Source of the DNA: Rhizobium favelukesii
GTDB taxonomy: Bacteria > Pseudomonadota > Alphaproteobacteria > Rhizobiales > Rhizobiaceae
Assembly (NCBI RefSeq): GCF_000577275.2
Contig: NZ_HG916852.1
Coordinates: forward strand, 2,731,001-2,795,000
Length of the DNA stretch: 64,000 bases
Direction of reading: 5' to 3'
Of this stretch, positions 20,586 through 29,832 are shown piece after piece (the stretch's first letter is position 1; every line of letters starts with the position of its first letter). The position numbers and the translations under genes were made by a program. The notes below the pieces were generated by a model. The model was not told the DNA's origin and ran no database searches. It saw nothing but the letters and a program-made list of their open reading frames with translations.

Positions 20586-21497
20586 TTACGACGACCACTG
20601 ATCACGAACACCGCAGAGATCATCATTCCAATCATTCGCGCGTGGCCGCAGTCGATAGAAATCGCAACCCTTGGCATCGGCGATGGCCCGCAGTGCGTCG
20701 GCAAAAGCCTCGCCCTGACTGTCACGATCGGTTGCGGCCACCAGCTTTCGATCCCGCCGTGACAGCGCCGAGACAGCAGCCTGAGTGCGCGGCGACCAAC
20801 CACCCGCGGTGCTGGCATAGAGGGTGTCCTGGCGCAGGCCCTCGATTGCCGCCAGACTGAGAGCGTCGATCGCAGATTCGGTAACGCAGACACGGGTGGG
20901 CGCTTCGCTGCCAAACCGAAAGAGCGATTTGGAGCCCCCCGTGGCAAAGCCGCGCCACCCGTCGCCCCTCTCCTCCCAGCCGACAACCACGCGGGCCTCT
21001 CGATGCGCAAACCATGCGCTCCCATACGGGCCCGACCGCAACCAGCCATCCGCGACAGCCTTTGCAAGGATCGCCGGCGGGAGACACCGTGTCTTGGAGA
21101 GATAAAGGAGAATTCTCGACCCAGCTTTAGGCATGGCTCGCGCCGCCCAGCGGGCCGCCGGCGTCGCGGCAGATGATCGCGGTTTTGGATTGCGCTCGGG
21201 GTGCGACCATATGGAATCGGCGACGCGCCACCCGATCAGGTCCGAGGCTACTTTGAGCGCCGACTGAAACCCCAGGCCTTCGATATGGCGAAGCAAATCG
21301 AAGATATCTCCCTTGCGATCAGACAGCGGATCAAACCAACCCTTGCCGTCATGGATGACGATGATGATCTCAGCCTCGCGTCTGTATTTCACTGCCCGTC
21401 GCGTGCTCTCCTTCAGGTCCACGCGCCAACCGCCGCGTTCAAGGACTGCCCCGCAAGAGATCTTCTCTCGCAATGCCTCTATGTCGTCGCGCACCAT
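20586..21497 (-). CDS. DUF3991/TOPRIM-domain protein
   Basis: 303 residues. The N-terminal part (residues about 20-85: VLERGGWRVDLKESTRRAVK, then GKGWFDPLSDRKGDIFDLL) is the DUF3991 segment. The C-terminal TOPRIM fold has the glutamate motif RVCVTESAIDALSLAAIEG and an acidic motif VAATDRDSQGEAFADAL. It resembles primase-like proteins of plasmids and integrative elements. The ATG at 21497 has AAGGAG 8 bases upstream. The gene appears intact, ending RPRANDWNDDL plus 9 residues. It may prime replication of transferred single strands. Confidence 0.75.
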   Translation of the reverse strand: MVRDDIEALREKISCGAVLERGGWRVDLKESTRRAVKYRREAEIIIVIHDGKGWFDPLSDRKGDIFDLLRHIEGLGFQSALKVASDLIGWRVADSIWSHPERNPKPRSSAATPAARWAARAMPKAGSRILLYLSKTRCLPPAILAKAVADGWLRSGPYGSAWFAHREARVVVGWEERGDGWRGFATGGSKSLFRFGSEAPTRVCVTESAIDALSLAAIEGLRQDTLYASTAGGWSPRTQAAVSALSRRDRKLVAATDRDSQGEAFADALRAIADAKGCDFYRLRPRANDWNDDLCGVRDQWSS

Positions 21498-21864
21498 CGC
21501 TCGTTCTCCTTCACTTTCATTCTCTGAGGACAACTTCCAAAGAGCGCGAAGGCCGATGGACGCAAGGGCGCGCTATCTACTTGACGATGAGTGAGACGTG
21601 ATGCGCGGCAAAGCCTCCCTTGTGTGCATCCGGCCGCAAGCGCCAGACGTCATTGCGAGGGTCGCCTTGATGACCGCTTCCGCCAGGGATGGATGCCCGA
21701 CACAGGCCGGGCAGGTTTCCGCTATTCCGACAGCCCGGCCCGCAGGGCGGCGCAAAACCGCCTCACAACGCGACGAAATCGGCTGTCGTTACGTTGGCAT
21801 CAAAACGCGCAATTCTCCTTAAACGTGTCACGAGATTGCGGTTGCACGCCTTTGCGGGGAGACG
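21498..21864. other. Gene-free stretch
   Basis: 367 bp upstream of the TOPRIM gene without a supportable gene. It presumably holds the TOPRIM promoter. Confidence 0.4.
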
Positions 21865-21990
21865 ATGGCAGCGATCAAGTTGAAGTCCTACACATCTCCG
21901 ACCCGGATCCTGCTTGTGCTCGATTGGGAAAGGGGAAGCCAGATGAATGATTTCCTCGGATTGGCGATCAGGCGCACTCCAGGGTCAGAG
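21865..21990 (+). pseudogene. 5' remnant resembling a phospholipase D-like gene
   Basis: The ATG at 21865 gives IKLKSYTSPTRILLVLDWER and then MNDFLGLAIRRTPG, which reads like the conserved N-terminus of PLD-like proteins of rhizobia (a strand, an LDW segment and a DFLGFAI-RTPG segment). Homology ends there and the rest of the frame is not protein-like. I recall the pattern rather than having matched it, so identity is tentative. Confidence 0.35.
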
Positions 21991-22457
21991 GCGCCTGACA
22001 AGCCGGCCGACCAACCACACAGGGACGCGTGGGAGATGGAAGGCGAGCAACCGCGCTTTGCTTGCGAGCATCGACCAGCTCTTGCCCCAGACGGGGAGAG
22101 CCGAGAGGTCAGCCTACCCGTTGGTGATCCTCTCGAGCCCTCTCAGGGGACCCGAAGGTGCCCCTGCGTGTCCTTTTTGGCGGAAGGACAGGAGCAACTT
22201 AGGCAGAGTGCGCGCGCTTGGAAAGTTGGACCAAGGTCCGATTGGAAGGAGGGAGGCTGCAGGAGGGTTGGTCCGCGACATCCTAAAGCCTCCCTCATCC
22301 TTCGGGGCAGAAGGACATGGGTCACTTAGCGCTCACAGAACGCTCGGGTAGTCGGACTTAGGTCTGACGAGTTCACCGCCATTTTGCGAGTCTAGCGGTA
22401 TTTCCGGCACAACCGCTCGTCACAGGAGTGCCGGATGAAGCGGAAACGCAGGAGGAA
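21991..22457. other. Right part of relic region, no gene
   Basis: 467 bp without a recognisable gene. I looked here for a copy of the tRNA-Ile2 3' end that would mark the other attachment site and did not see one. Confidence 0.4.
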
Positions 22458-23021
22458 CTAGAGCCCGTGCGCTAGGACCTTCTGGCAGCCTGGCGACAAA
22501 CGCTGCATGTTTTCCCTGAGGCAGGCGATGCCGCGTCCGCCGCCGAGCGGAACGGCACGGCAGTAAGACCGGAAGTCCGGCCCGCAGGCCTCGCGGGCAA
22601 TGACCATTTCCTCTCGCGGTGAAAGCTGAGGTGCGGCGGCGGCCGGCGCTGCGGCCTTGGGGGTGCCGGTATCCGGCGTCGCCGGCGCCGTCGACGCATC
22701 GGAAGACGATTTCGGCGCGGTGGCCTTGCTACCTCCGCCGAGCGCGCTGATTGCCTGCTTGCAACCCGACGAGAGCGACGCTTCGTGCTGCTGCAGGCAG
22801 GCAAGCGCCTCCTTGCCTCCCGGCGTGACGCCGGAGCAATTGGATATGAAATCGCTGCGGCAGGCGGACTTGATTGCGTTGCGCTGCGCGTCGGTCGGTT
22901 GCTGCGCCAAGGTGGCGCCCGCTAACAAGACGACGCCCAGCACGGACAGGCCAAGTCTCATTCTCCACATGCCGCGTTTCGCGTATGCGATTTCCAGTGA
23001 CGACGACGAGAAATTTTCCAT
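22458..23021 (-). CDS. Exported Cys-rich repeat protein
   Basis: 187 residues. A hydrophobic segment LGLSVLGVVLLAGATLAQQ near residues 24-42 is a signal peptide. Two related modules follow, each with four cysteines: AIKSACRSDFISNCSGVTPG then ALACLQQH and SSGCKQAI, and later AREACGPDFRSYCRAVPLGG then IACLRENMQRLSPGCQKVL. A Pro/Ala linker joins them. This is the Cys-rich GLG1-like repeat seen in small alphaproteobacterial periplasmic proteins of unknown function. The ATG at 23021 has AAGGAG upstream; an internal start at about 22961 would give a more standard signal peptide. It lies upstream-adjacent to the RND pump on the same strand but with its own leader. Confidence 0.78.
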   Translation of the reverse strand: MENFSSSSLEIAYAKRGMWRMRLGLSVLGVVLLAGATLAQQPTDAQRNAIKSACRSDFISNCSGVTPGGKEALACLQQHEASLSSGCKQAISALGGGSKATAPKSSSDASTAPATPDTGTPKAAAPAAAAPQLSPREEMVIAREACGPDFRSYCRAVPLGGGRGIACLRENMQRLSPGCQKVLAHGL

Positions 23022-23231
23022 AGTTCCTCTCCTTGCGGAAATCACAGTGTCGACGATGTCGGCATCGTGAGGGCGGCTTTAGCCCTCTTCCTGCGAGGGC
23101 GCTCCATTGCTTATCCACGGGCCGAAGGTCGAGCGCGGCGGCCCGTTCGTTCTTCGCCGGGAATAGCAATTCTCAATGCGGCGTCAGTTCTGGTCAGCGG
23201 CGTGTCGATGTTGGTCCTTGACGCCGCATAC

Positions 23232-26200
23232 CTACGTCTGTGCGTCAGGCACCGCCACCGCGCGGCGCTTCCGGTATTCCTCGAAGTGCTGCAGGATCAC
23301 GTAGAAGGACGGCACCAGCAAAACCGCCAGGCACGTCGATGCAATCATGCCGCTGAAGACGGAAATGCCGATCGATCGGCGCGCGTTGGCGCCGGCACCT
23401 GTCGCCAGCACCAGCGGCACCACGCCAAGGATGAAGGCAAACGACGTCATCAGGATCGGCCGGAAACGCAGCCGCGCGGCAAGCACGGCGGCAGCGGCGA
23501 TTTCCATGCCCTGCATGCGTTTTTCACGTGCATATTCAACGATCAGGATGGCGTTCTTCGAGGAGAGCGCGATGAGCAGAATGAGGCCGATCTGGGTGTA
23601 GAGATTGTTGGCAACGCCGAGCGCCGTCAGTGCGCCGACCGTCCCGAGCAGAGCGAGAGGAACGGCGAGAATGACGGCGAACGGCAATATCCAGCTTTCG
23701 TACTGTCCGGCCAAAACGAAATAGACAAGCAGAATGGCAAGGCCAAAGACGTAGTAGATCTGCCCGCCGACCGCCCTCTCCTGATAGGACAGCGCCGTCC
23801 ACTCGAAGTCGGCGCCTGGCGGCAGCGTCTGATCGGCAATCTGCTCCATGACATCGAGCGCCTGCCCCGAACTGAAGCCGGTGGCGGGACCCCCGACGAT
23901 CGTGGCGGTAGGATAGAGATTGTAGAGGCTGATCAGCGACGGCCCCGGCACGCTCGTGACATCGATCACAGTACCAAGCGGCACCATGGTGCCATCGCCG
24001 GCCTTGACCTTCAGGTTGCGGATATCATCCGGCCGCACCCGGAAATTTGGAGCCGCTTGCACATAGACCTGAAAGGTACGGCCGAACTTGTTGAATTGGG
24101 TAACGTAGCTCGATCCGACGTAGCCCGAGAGGGCGGAGAACACCTGCCCGACCGTGACGCCAAGCGTCTCGGCCTTGATGCGATCGACCGAGACCTCAAG
24201 CTGGGGAGCATCCGCGCGGAACGACGTCTGCAGCCGCTGCAGCGAGGATTGCGAATTCCCGTGTTCGACGATCGTATCGGCCAGCGCCTGCAGCAGCGGA
24301 AAATCGAAGCTACCGTCCTTGAGCAGCACCTGCATGGTGAAGCCGCTGGCATTGCCGATGCCCTGGATCGCAGGTGGGACCACGACCAGCGTCTTGGCCT
24401 GCATGATACTCTCCAGTGCGCCATTCAGATGCTGGTATATCGACAGCAGATCCTGGCCTTGTTCCTTTCCCCGCACATCCCAGTCCTTGAGAACGACATA
24501 GGCGACACCGGCGTTCGGCAGGCTTGCATTGTTGTCGATGATCGAAATGCCGCTGATCGTCAGAACCTGGTCGACGCCCGGCGTCGCCTCGGCGATCTCG
24601 CTGACCCGCAGCATCACGGCATCGGTGCGTTCCTTCGACGCACCATCCGGCAGTTGCGCGCTGATCAGCACGTAGCCTTGATCCTCGATGGGAAGGAAGG
24701 CGGTCGGAAGCCGGGCGAGCCCCCAGAAGGCAACACCAATCAGCGCCAAACCCACGAGGACTGCGATGGCACTCTTGCGCACAAGGCCGCCAACAAGCCG
24801 GGAGTAGCCGTTCTCCGCGGCGTCATAGATACGGTTGAAGCCGCGATAGAAAATGTTGCGCTTCTCGGGCGCAACGGGTGGCCGCAGCCAAAGGGCGCAT
24901 TGCGTCGGTTTCAACGTGATCGCGTTGATCGCGCTGATCAAAGCGGTCGCGGCAATGACGAGCGCAAATTGTCGGTACAGCTGCCCCGTCAACCCAGGCA
25001 GGAAGGCAGCCGGAATGAAGACGGCCATGAGAACCAGCGTAATACCGATGACCGGGCCGAGAAGCTCGTCCATCGCCCTCTCTGCCGCTTGCCTGCCGGG
25101 CATCCCCTCCTCGACGTGACGTGACACGCCCTCGACGATGACGATCGCGTCATCGACGACGATGCCGATCGCAAGGACGATCGCAAACAATGTCGACAGG
25201 TTGACGGTGAACCCAAGGGCTGCCATCGCCGCAAAGGCACCGATGATCGTCACCGGAACGGTCGTCGCCGGCACGAGCATGGCCCGCCAATCCTGCAGGA
25301 AGAGCAGGATCACGATCAGCACCAGAACGCCGGCCTCGATCAGCGTCACGTAGACTTCGCGAATCGACGCCTTCACGAATTTCGTCGTATCGAACGGCAT
25401 GTTGTATTCGAGGCCAGGCGGAAAGCTCTTTGAAAGCTCCGTCATCTTCGCCCTGACGGATTCGGCAACCGCGATGGCATTTGCTTCCGGCAACTGGAAA
25501 ATGCCGATGCCGGTGGCGGGGCGCCGGTTCTGCAGGAATGATTGGCTATAGGTTTGAGCGCCAAGCTCGACACGGCCAATGTCGCGCACGCGCGTTATCC
25601 GGCCGCCACTGTCGGAATCGACCTTGACGATGATGTCTTCGAAGTCGGCGACTTCGTTGAGACGTCCGCTGATATTCAACGTGTACTGAAAATCCTGGCC
25701 GCTTGGCACTGGCGGCAATCCCACCTGCCCTGCCGTGACCTCCTGGCTCTGTTGCTGAATGGTGTTGACGACGTCCTGCGGCGTCAGTCCCCGGGCTTGC
25801 AGGAGATCCGGGTCCATCCAGATACGCATTGCGTACTGGCCCGCGCCGAAGACGGAGACATTGCCGACGCCTGGAAGCCGGGCGAGTTCATTCTGCAGGT
25901 TGATGACGGCATAATTTGACAGAAAGAGGCTGTCGTAGCGGCTATCCGGCGAGGTGAGGCTGACGAAACCGAGGATCGATGTCGACTTCTTCTGCGTCGT
26001 CACGCCTTGCACCTGCACCGCCTGCGGCAGTGAGGGCATGGCAATGGCGACACGGTTCTGCACGAGGACCTGCGCCTGGTCGGGGTCCGTGCCGATCGCG
26101 AAGGTGACGGTCAACGAATAGGTGCCGTCGCTGGCGCTGGTCGACTGCATGTAGAGCATGTTTTCGACGCCGTTGACCTGCAATTCGATTGGCAGTGCAA

Positions 26201-26384
26201 CGGTGTCCACCAGGGTCTTGGCGCTCGCGCCCGGATAGCGCGTCGTCACCTGCACGGTGGGCGGAACCACGTTCGGATATTGCGCAACCGGCAACTGGAA
26301 GAGCGCGACGGCACCGATCAGGACGAACACCAGAGCAAGGACATTTGAGAGCACCGGCCGCTCGATAAAGAAGCGCGAAATCAT
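23232..26384 (-). CDS. RND multidrug efflux transporter, inner-membrane pump (HAE1 family)
   Basis: 1050 residues, normal length for AcrB/MexB types. The N-terminus MISRFFIERPVLSNVLALVF is the first membrane helix; the proton-relay aspartates are in GIVVDDAIVIVEG (TM4) and the lysine is in LSSKNAILIVEYA (TM10). FLQDWRAMLVP and QFALVIAATALISAINAITL are further family signatures. It expels drugs or other amphiphiles from the periplasm in exchange for protons, as a trimer with the adaptor encoded 34 bp upstream. No outer-membrane factor is present, so a TolC-like protein encoded elsewhere is presumably used. The substrate cannot be told. Confidence 0.95.
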   Translation of the reverse strand: MISRFFIERPVLSNVLALVFVLIGAVALFQLPVAQYPNVVPPTVQVTTRYPGASAKTLVDTVALPIELQVNGVENMLYMQSTSASDGTYSLTVTFAIGTDPDQAQVLVQNRVAIAMPSLPQAVQVQGVTTQKKSTSILGFVSLTSPDSRYDSLFLSNYAVINLQNELARLPGVGNVSVFGAGQYAMRIWMDPDLLQARGLTPQDVVNTIQQQSQEVTAGQVGLPPVPSGQDFQYTLNISGRLNEVADFEDIIVKVDSDSGGRITRVRDIGRVELGAQTYSQSFLQNRRPATGIGIFQLPEANAIAVAESVRAKMTELSKSFPPGLEYNMPFDTTKFVKASIREVYVTLIEAGVLVLIVILLFLQDWRAMLVPATTVPVTIIGAFAAMAALGFTVNLSTLFAIVLAIGIVVDDAIVIVEGVSRHVEEGMPGRQAAERAMDELLGPVIGITLVLMAVFIPAAFLPGLTGQLYRQFALVIAATALISAINAITLKPTQCALWLRPPVAPEKRNIFYRGFNRIYDAAENGYSRLVGGLVRKSAIAVLVGLALIGVAFWGLARLPTAFLPIEDQGYVLISAQLPDGASKERTDAVMLRVSEIAEATPGVDQVLTISGISIIDNNASLPNAGVAYVVLKDWDVRGKEQGQDLLSIYQHLNGALESIMQAKTLVVVPPAIQGIGNASGFTMQVLLKDGSFDFPLLQALADTIVEHGNSQSSLQRLQTSFRADAPQLEVSVDRIKAETLGVTVGQVFSALSGYVGSSYVTQFNKFGRTFQVYVQAAPNFRVRPDDIRNLKVKAGDGTMVPLGTVIDVTSVPGPSLISLYNLYPTATIVGGPATGFSSGQALDVMEQIADQTLPPGADFEWTALSYQERAVGGQIYYVFGLAILLVYFVLAGQYESWILPFAVILAVPLALLGTVGALTALGVANNLYTQIGLILLIALSSKNAILIVEYAREKRMQGMEIAAAAVLAARLRFRPILMTSFAFILGVVPLVLATGAGANARRSIGISVFSGMIASTCLAVLLVPSFYVILQHFEEYRKRRAVAVPDAQT

Positions 26385-26418
26385 CTTGTTCGCCTCCTGG
26401 ATCGGGTCCGGTGCCGTC

Positions 26419-27609
26419 TCATGGGACCTTCGATCCGCTGGGATCGCCTGTTGCCGCGGCGGCGTCTATCGTGATTTTCTCTGGCGTGACCGTCATGTCG
26501 GGCACGGCCCGCTGGATGCCGGCCATGACAACCCAGTCGCCAACGTCGATACCCTGCTCGATGACCCGCATCGAGCCATCGCGCTGGCCGATCTTGACCG
26601 GTCGCTGTTCGATCACGTCGTCCTTGCCCAGCACCAGCACATAGTTCCCCTGCTGGTTGGTGCCGATCGCATCATCGCGAACGAGAAGCGCCTTGTCCTG
26701 ATGGGCCACCGGAACACGAACCCGAACGAAAAGGCCCGGAAGGAGGGCGTGGTCCTTGTTGTCGATGATACCCCGAACCGAAAGCGTGCCCGTCGAGGCA
26801 TCGATCTGCGGAGCGACATAGTCGAGATGGCCCTTGTGCGGATATCCCTCTTCGTCCCCCAGCCCGATTTCCACCGGTATGGTTGGGAGATCGACTTGTG
26901 TCAGCTTGCGTCCTGCCTTTGCGAGGCTCTGCTTGATCCTCAGCACCTGCGCTTCGCTGACGTTGAAATAAACGTACAGCGGATCGGTTTGCACGATGGT
27001 GGCAAGCTTTGTCGGGCCGGACACTCCGACCAGAGCGCCGACATCGACGAGATGATCGGTCACCGTGCCATCGAAGGGCGCCACGACCTCGGTATATCCG
27101 AGATTGATGTTTGCAAGATCGAGGCTGGCCTGCGCGTTCAGAATGGAGGCGTTTGCCTCATCGAGCGTCGCCTTGGCGCTGTCGACAGCCGTCTGCGTCG
27201 TTACCTGCTGCTTGTTGAGATTGAGTTGCCGGTCGTATTCCTGCTTCGCCCCGACCTGCGACGCCTGCTGCGAGGCCAACTGCGCCTGAGCTTGATCGAC
27301 CTGCGCCTTGTAGGTGTCCCGCTGGATGCTGAAGAGCTTGTCGCCCTTCTTCACTGCAGTGCCATCCTTGTAGTCGACCGACTCAAGAAAGCCCTGGACG
27401 CGCGCTTCGATATCGACGGCGCTGATAGCATCCGTATTGCCTGTCAGCTCGAAGTATTCAACTACCGGCTGTTGCAGGGGTTGCGCGACATTGACCTTGG
27501 GCGGCGGCGGCGGCACATACGCATTGCCCCCGTCGTCGCACGCCGATAAGCCGGCGACCACTGCCAAAATCCCGATAAACTGCAGCCCTCGATACGATCT
27601 ACCACGCAT
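26419..27609 (-). CDS. RND periplasmic adaptor lipoprotein (membrane fusion protein)
   Basis: 396 residues. The start at 27609 gives a lipoprotein signal with lipobox LSAC (Cys24). The lipoyl halves flank the hairpin: IEARVQGFLESVDYKDGTAV and GYTEVVAPFDGTVTDHLVDV; the coiled coil lies between (AQLASQQASQVGAKQEYDRQ). The C-terminal beta-barrel and membrane-proximal segments follow (TLSVRGIIDNKDHALLPGLF, VRVRVPVAHQDKALLV). It links the pump to an outer-membrane channel. The gene precedes the pump in an operon with a 34-bp gap. No regulator is adjacent. Confidence 0.93.
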   Translation of the reverse strand: MRGRSYRGLQFIGILAVVAGLSACDDGGNAYVPPPPPKVNVAQPLQQPVVEYFELTGNTDAISAVDIEARVQGFLESVDYKDGTAVKKGDKLFSIQRDTYKAQVDQAQAQLASQQASQVGAKQEYDRQLNLNKQQVTTQTAVDSAKATLDEANASILNAQASLDLANINLGYTEVVAPFDGTVTDHLVDVGALVGVSGPTKLATIVQTDPLYVYFNVSEAQVLRIKQSLAKAGRKLTQVDLPTIPVEIGLGDEEGYPHKGHLDYVAPQIDASTGTLSVRGIIDNKDHALLPGLFVRVRVPVAHQDKALLVRDDAIGTNQQGNYVLVLGKDDVIEQRPVKIGQRDGSMRVIEQGIDVGDWVVMAGIQRAVPDMTVTPEKITIDAAAATGDPSGSKVP

Positions 27610-28007
27610 TTCCCTGCCTCGATGAATGCACGAGCTTCGGATTTCATGCGTGCCTCGCAGTGGATCCCAACACTCCAGGGACCGAGGCGGAGTGTAGTAT
27701 GGGACAATATTTCCGCGAAAGGCAATAGCAACGCACGCGATAAATATTTGCCGATACAAGCCGAGATGTGCGAAACGAGATGAACTTACAGTTACATTTC
27801 GGCAGCAAGAAAAACAAACGTGCAGTAGCTGCGCTTCCGTCCGATCGGGCGGAGGTTGCCGAGCCGTTTTCGAAGTGTCTCAAAGGCATGCCGTAAAGGA
27901 GTAGGCTCGCCTAGGCCTTCTTAGCGATGGCAATGCCGCCGGCAACCTTAACGTACCCAGCATTCGACGCGTACCCCATCAACCGTTGCCAAAGTGAGGG
28001 CCGTGAC
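27610..28007. other. Intergenic region with a possible 3' gene remnant
   Basis: 398 bp. The left part is the likely promoter region of the efflux operon. On the minus strand, 27911 to about 27985 reads LWQRLMGYASNAGYVKVAGG then IAIAKKA and a stop, which looks like the natural C-terminus of a lost gene. I do not recognise the family. Confidence 0.4.
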
Positions 28008-28349
28008 ATGTCGAAATTCATCTTGCCGACGCGTACGGATTTTCGCCTTTGCGCTCGCAGTCGCGTTTGCCTCTCTTGACGTCAGCATGGGGGGCAATGA
28101 CCTGACAACCTTGACCTTCAGGGCGTCCACGCCGGCCGAGGCCGTGATCGGACGCCCGCTGACGCCGCTCTCCTACGCGGGCGTCGCCCGCCGGACCACC
28201 CGCCGTGTCGTGCGTAGGACAAACGTCTACATCAGCACTCTGTCGGCGGGCTGCGTCTATGGAGCGTACTATGGGGCTACTATTACCGCTGCGGATCGCT
28301 CTACTACGCCAAGAGCGGCGCTACCTATGTGCAAGTGGTGATCGAATAG
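28008..28349 (+). pseudogene. Small exported hypothetical protein, two compensating frameshifts
   Basis: The ATG at 28008 starts MSKFILPTR, then the next frame gives RIFAFALAVAFASLDVSMGG, together a signal peptide. The middle (RPLTPLSYAGVARRTTRRVV, RRTNVYISTL then AGCVYGAYYG) matches an Arg-rich small-protein family of rhizobia whose ending is a YYRCGSLYYAKSGATYVQVV-like strand; that ending is in the original frame again. Total length of 342 bases is a multiple of three, consistent with one insertion and one deletion, near 28033 and 28275. No function known. Confidence 0.55.
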
Positions 28350-28873
28350 AAGGCTCGAGCATTCACGTCTGCTTCAAGGGCAAGTCAGCAAAGGAATGGC
28401 GCTTGAGACACAGCGACAGGCGCATCACGTGCGCCGTGCGCATGTTCCATGAACTGCCCGGCCAGCAGCTGTTCCAGTATATCGACAACCATGGCGCCTC
28501 CCATCCCATCCAGTCGCAGGGATGTGAACTCCTGCATAACGGGCATCCGGAACCGATTTCAGCTCGCGGCAATTCCGCACCTCGGGTGCCACGCAATCGC
28601 TGCGATAGCGCTGGCCGCGCTCGAACCGCAGCAAAGCCAGCGTGGACGCGGGCGCCAGATGAACGAGATCATCGATGCGGTTGCCGCACGCCTAGTCACC
28701 ACACGCACTGTGTGTCGGTCCTCCTATATCCATCCAAAAGTGTCGAAAGCGAAATGGGCGAGCTTGCCAAGCTCGCTGGTGCGCGGCCGAGCCGAAGCGT
28801 CAGATTGTTGCGCTGGATGGACCAGGGGGAAATCGTTGTGCCACGCTGGTTGAAAGGCCTCAACGGCCGCTGA
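28350..28873 (+). pseudogene. DNA topoisomerase IB remnant (C-terminal half, frameshifted)
   Basis: Three frames carry consecutive pieces of a bacterial topoisomerase IB. The first has FKGKSAKEWRLRHSDRRI, ELPGQQLFQYIDNHG (about 28370-28510). The second has SRRDVNSCITGI, AIAALALE-like helix and MNEIIDAVAARLVTTRTVCR with SSYIHPKV, where Tyr is the catalytic residue (to about 28745). The first frame then resumes with GELAKLAGARPS and ends at 28873. The N-terminal half is missing, and at least two indels are needed. It cannot make an active enzyme. Confidence 0.75.
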
Positions 28874-29001
28874 CAGCGGCTGGTTCACTGCATTCGCACG
28901 CTTCACGACGATTGCAATGGAACCAAACCGCACCTCAGTCCGTTATGGGCCATTGCCGCGAATGCGGCCACGGGAGATGGCGCCAGGGCGCCAGGGCGCA
29001 A

Positions 29002-29811
29002 ATGGCACGTCAGACCTATTGGAAGGGCTATCTCAAGCTGTCACTCGTCACCGCCGCGGTATCGCTGACGCCGGCGACAACGGAAAGCAACCAGCTTCGA
29101 TTTCATGTTCTGAACCGAAAGACGAAGAACCGCGTCGAAAGCCGCTACGTCGACAGCGTCACCCGCAAGCCGATTGCCGACAAGGATCAAGCCCGAGGAT
29201 ATCCGCGCGGCGAGGACGACTACGTCATTCTCGAAGACAAGGAACTCGACGAAGTCGGCTTGGAAAGCACGAAGACGATCGATATCGATACGTTCGTGCC
29301 GCGCGGCTCAATCGACTGGATCTGGTATGACAAGCCACATTTTCTTACCCCGGAGGACAAGGTCGGCACCGAAGCTTTCTGTGTGATCCGCGAATCGATG
29401 AACGCAAACGATGTCGTTGGCATCGCCCGGCTTGTTCTCTACCGGCGCGAGCGGGCAGTCCTGCTTGAGCCGCAGGGCAAGGGCATCATTCTCTGGACGC
29501 TGCATTTCGGCGACGAGGTTCGCCCGCCGGCAGCGACACTGGACAGCCACAGCAAGGTGGATGACACCGTGCTCTCCCTGATGAAGAAGCTGGTGAAAGA
29601 CCGGACCGAGGAATGGCAACCGGCCATGGTGCAGGACCCGATCCAGAAACGGCTGAGAGCAATGATCCGAGCAAAGCAGAAAAGCCTCGTCAAAGCGACA
29701 CCACCATCTTCCAAGGGGCCGCCACCGAAACCGACGGGCAACGTCGTCAATATCATGGACGCACTGAAGAAAAGCCTCGCCAAGGAAACAGGCCGTCCGA
29801 AATCTCACTGA
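29002..29811 (+). CDS. ku: Ku-type DNA end-binding protein (copy 1)
   Basis: 269 residues. The bacterial Ku core is evident: MARQTYWKGYLKLSLVTAAV at the start, then RFHVLNRKTKNRVESRYVDS, VGIARLVLYRRERAVLLEPQ, GIILWTLHFGDEVRPP and a Lys/Pro-rich tail ending VVNIMDALKKSLAKE, which is the ligase-interacting C-terminus of bacterial Ku. Ku binds broken DNA ends and recruits LigD. The ATG at 29002 matches family starts. It converges with ligD; the two stops are 21 bp apart. Confidence 0.93.
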   Translation: MARQTYWKGYLKLSLVTAAVSLTPATTESNQLRFHVLNRKTKNRVESRYVDSVTRKPIADKDQARGYPRGEDDYVILEDKELDEVGLESTKTIDIDTFVPRGSIDWIWYDKPHFLTPEDKVGTEAFCVIRESMNANDVVGIARLVLYRRERAVLLEPQGKGIILWTLHFGDEVRPPAATLDSHSKVDDTVLSLMKKLVKDRTEEWQPAMVQDPIQKRLRAMIRAKQKSLVKATPPSSKGPPPKPTGNVVNIMDALKKSLAKETGRPKSH

Positions 29812-29832
29812 GACATCGCAACCAGCGGTCCG

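Noticed and set aside
20188..20601. Plus-strand open frame in the relic element
   Set aside because: Composition-driven; no recognisable segment and opposite to the surrounding gene direction.
23067..25124. Long open frame (685 codons) opposite the RND pump gene
   Set aside because: Antisense shadow of a GC-rich gene; the pump on the other strand has full family signatures.
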